Source: Flavobacteriaceae bacterium UBA4439
GTDB taxonomy: Bacteria > Bacteroidota > Bacteroidia > Flavobacteriales > Flavobacteriaceae
Length of the DNA: 24,048 nt
Direction: 5' to 3'
NCBI GenBank assembly: GCA_002390455.1
Contig: DGPN01000019.1
Coordinates: forward strand, 1,021 to 25,068
The translations under genes and the position numbers were made by a program. The notes below the pieces were generated by a model. The model had not been told where the DNA came from and did not search any database. It worked only from the letters and a program-made list of their open reading frames with translations. Below are positions 22,048 to 24,048 of the stretch, one piece after another; the first letter of the stretch is position 1; each line of letters opens with the position of its first letter.

Positions 22048-24048
22048 ATGAAAATTAAATCGACCATTGGCTGTTATCCAATTAAATGGCAGCTACTTCA
22101 ATTAATTATGAAAACGTTTATATTTCTATTTTGCACGACCGTTTTTAGCTTTAGTGTTGAAAATTCGTTTTCACAAGAGAAAATCACCATTGATCAAGAC
22201 CAATTGGTTGGGATCGATGAGGTATTTAAAAAGATTCAAGATCAAACGAATTTTGATTTTATTTACCCAAAAGATTTTTTTAAAAGTGAAATAAAAGTTC
22301 AATTGCAAAAAGGCCAAATTTTGGCAGAAGAACTAATTAAATTGTGTCTACAAAACACAGGATTAGGCTTTAGAATTTCAGAGAATGAGACTATAATCAT
22401 TGAAGAAATGCCAAATGCAACTTCTTCAATAACAGAAGAGGTGACTTCCCAAGATTTTAAAATCACAGGAAGTATATTAGATTCTGATGGAAATCCTCTG
22501 CCTGGAGCATCAATTATAGAAATTGGAACGGATAATGGCACCTCATCTGACTTTAACGGAAACTATGAAATTAATTTACCAGACGGTGAACAAACCTTAG
22601 TGTTTTCCTATTTAGGATTTAAGACTCAAGAAGTAGAAATTAATGGACGATCAAATATAAATGTTGTTTTAGAAATTGATTCAGAGGGGTTAGATGAAAT
22701 AGTTATAACCGGCTATGGAGAAGTTCGAAGAAAAGATCTTACCGGTTCAGTTGCCAAAGTTAACGGAGACGATCTAGCTAATTTACCTGCTGCCAGAGTG
22801 GATCAATTGCTTCAAGGAAGGGCATCTGGGGTTCAGGTTTCATCTATAAGTGGTGAACCTGGAGCTGCGACCACGATACGTATTCGAGGTGGTAATTCGA
22901 TTCAAGGTAACAATGAACCACTATGGGTTATAGACGGTATTATTGTTGGAACAGATTACAACCTGAGTAATATTAACGCGAACGACATTAAGTCAATTGA
23001 TATTTTAAAAGACGCAGTTGCAGTTTCGATTTATGGAACCAGAGGTGCAAATGGTGTAATTTTGGTTACTACAAAAAGTGGATATAGTGCTTCTCCTGGC
23101 GTGCCAAATATAACAATAAACGCTTATGCAGGTATGCAGTCAATGTTAACTGAGATAGATTTTCTAAATGGCTCAGAGCATGCTTCTTATTCGAATGAAG
23201 ACGCTGCATTTAGAGGCTCGGCTTTACCCTTTGCAAATTTGAATGAAGTTGCAAATGTAAATTGGGTAGACCAAGTAAGTCGATCCGCACCTGTTAACAA
23301 TGTAGATGTATCTGTTTCAGGAGTTTCTGAAAACCGAAAAACGAATTACTATATATCGGCTAATTCTTTCAATCAGGACGGCCTTATCAGATCCTCTGGA
23401 ATAAAAAAACACATTTTTAGAACCAATATGGATATTAGATTATCCGAGAAGGTTAAGTTTGGTATGCGGGTTAATCTCTCAAGGTTAAGCCAAGAAAATG
23501 CTAAATTCAATTTTGACGAGCTATATCAATCTACAACGCCTACAAGAGCAATTTTTGATAATTTAGGAAACTATACAGCCTTAGATCCAATTACTGGAGG
23601 GATAGCGTCAAACTTTGAAGCCGATGTAAATATAAAAGAAGATCACAGCCAAATAACCAATATTTTGAGTAGCTTTTATTTGGAATTTAGGCCATGGGAT
23701 AATATGATATTTAAAACGACATTTAATCCTCAAATCAATGACTTTAAAAGGAACAGATTTAACCCAGGCGCTCTTCCAAACAATCTTATTGTAAGTAATG
23801 GTGGAAACGCAAGGGTTGACAATTCTTTAGAGGTTAGTTATATTAATGAAAACACAATGACCTTCAATACCGATATAGGTGAAAATGATCATTTGACTGT
23901 TTTGGCCGGATTTACGATACAGAAATCTGAATTTGAATCTAGTTTTTCAGAATCTTATGGTCTTTCAAATGATGCTACAGGGTATAATAATATGAGCTTT
24001 GGAGCTGACCCATCACGAAATGGTGTGGGGTCTGACTATAATTCTTTT
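22048..24048 (+). CDS. SusC-like TonB-dependent outer-membrane receptor with STN domain, cut by window edge
   Basis: The frame is open for 667 codons from the ATG at 22048 to the end of the window. Parts in order are a signal sequence (about 1-43, ending FSQ), an STN signalling domain (about 45-115, IDQDQLVGIDEVFKKIQDQT start), a carboxypeptidase-regulatory-like beta domain (about 137-212, ITGSILDSDGNPLPGASI), a TonB plug (about 220-345) and the first barrel strands. The plug carries GRASGVQVSS, VIDGI and AVSIYGTRGANGVILVTT, the SusC/RagA signature. A second Met at 22108 could start a shorter signal peptide, but long leaders are normal in STN-bearing SusC proteins. It imports oligosaccharides with a SusD lipoprotein, expected just beyond the window. 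The STN domain fits control by the adjacent FecR/ECF pair. Confidence 0.95.
   Translation, partial: MKIKSTIGCYPIKWQLLQLIMKTFIFLFCTTVFSFSVENSFSQEKITIDQDQLVGIDEVFKKIQDQTNFDFIYPKDFFKSEIKVQLQKGQILAEELIKLCLQNTGLGFRISENETIIIEEMPNATSSITEEVTSQDFKITGSILDSDGNPLPGASIIEIGTDNGTSSDFNGNYEINLPDGEQTLVFSYLGFKTQEVEINGRSNINVVLEIDSEGLDEIVITGYGEVRRKDLTGSVAKVNGDDLANLPAARVDQLLQGRASGVQVSSISGEPGAATTIRIRGGNSIQGNNEPLWVIDGIIVGTDYNLSNINANDIKSIDILKDAVAVSIYGTRGANGVILVTTKSGYSASPGVPNITINAYAGMQSMLTEIDFLNGSEHASYSNEDAAFRGSALPFANLNEVANVNWVDQVSRSAPVNNVDVSVSGVSENRKTNYYISANSFNQDGLIRSSGIKKHIFRTNMDIRLSEKVKFGMRVNLSRLSQENAKFNFDELYQSTTPTRAIFDNLGNYTALDPITGGIASNFEADVNIKEDHSQITNILSSFYLEFRPWDNMIFKTTFNPQINDFKRNRFNPGALPNNLIVSNGGNARVDNSLEVSYINENTMTFNTDIGENDHLTVLAGFTIQKSEFESSFSESYGLSNDATGYNNMSFGADPSRNGVGSDYNSF

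Overview
The window looks like chromosomal DNA of a polysaccharide-degrading, probably marine, member of the Bacteroidota. The grounds are a SusC-type TonB-dependent transporter with an N-terminal signalling domain, an ECF sigma/FecR pair, a DUF3078 protein, several lipoprotein sulfatases, AT-rich spacers and few recognisable Shine-Dalgarno sites. No RNA gene, CRISPR array or insertion sequence was seen.

Left and centre (1-16038) form a catabolic block for a sulfated polysaccharide. A sulfatase runs off the left edge on the minus strand, and a second sulfatase (246-1784, plus) diverges from it. A tight minus-strand run then extends from 14171 down to 1786: enolase-superfamily cycloisomerase/dehydratase, aldehyde dehydrogenase, RhaT-type permease, KDG-type sugar kinase, KDPG-type aldolase, iduronate-2-sulfatase-like sulfatase, GH2 enzyme and GH78-like enzyme. 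Gaps within it are 1-19 bp, so it reads as one operon. Another minus-strand sulfatase with a C-terminal beta-sandwich (14266-16038) lies just upstream.

The order oxidise the sugar, cycloisomerise the acid, phosphorylate the 2-keto-3-deoxy acid, cleave to pyruvate plus glyceraldehyde-3-phosphate matches the 3,6-anhydro-D-galactose (Dau) route known from marine carrageenan degraders. With the sulfatases and GH2, the best reading is breakdown of carrageenan or another sulfated anhydrogalactan. This rests on recognised families and motifs, not on a database search. The GH78-like enzyme and RhaT-like carrier do not obviously belong in such a pathway and are the most interesting loose ends. A rhamnose- or uronate-containing polymer such as ulvan is the main alternative, but no rhamnose isomerase, kinase or aldolase, lyase or GH105 is present.

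Middle (16122-19938) holds apparently unrelated genes: a DUF3078 outer-membrane-type protein, a small exported protein, a six-helix membrane protein, a CotH-kinase-like exported protein and a small membrane protein. The 311 bp from 17037 to 17347 holds no convincing gene.

Right (20069-24048) is a regulatory and uptake module: an ECF sigma factor (minus) diverging from a FecR-type anti-sigma factor (plus), followed by a SusC-like receptor with an STN domain that runs off the right edge. Perfect inverted repeats sit in the sigma/FecR spacer, before the 141-residue membrane protein and before susC. Whether this module serves the catabolic block about 6 kb away cannot be decided from the window.
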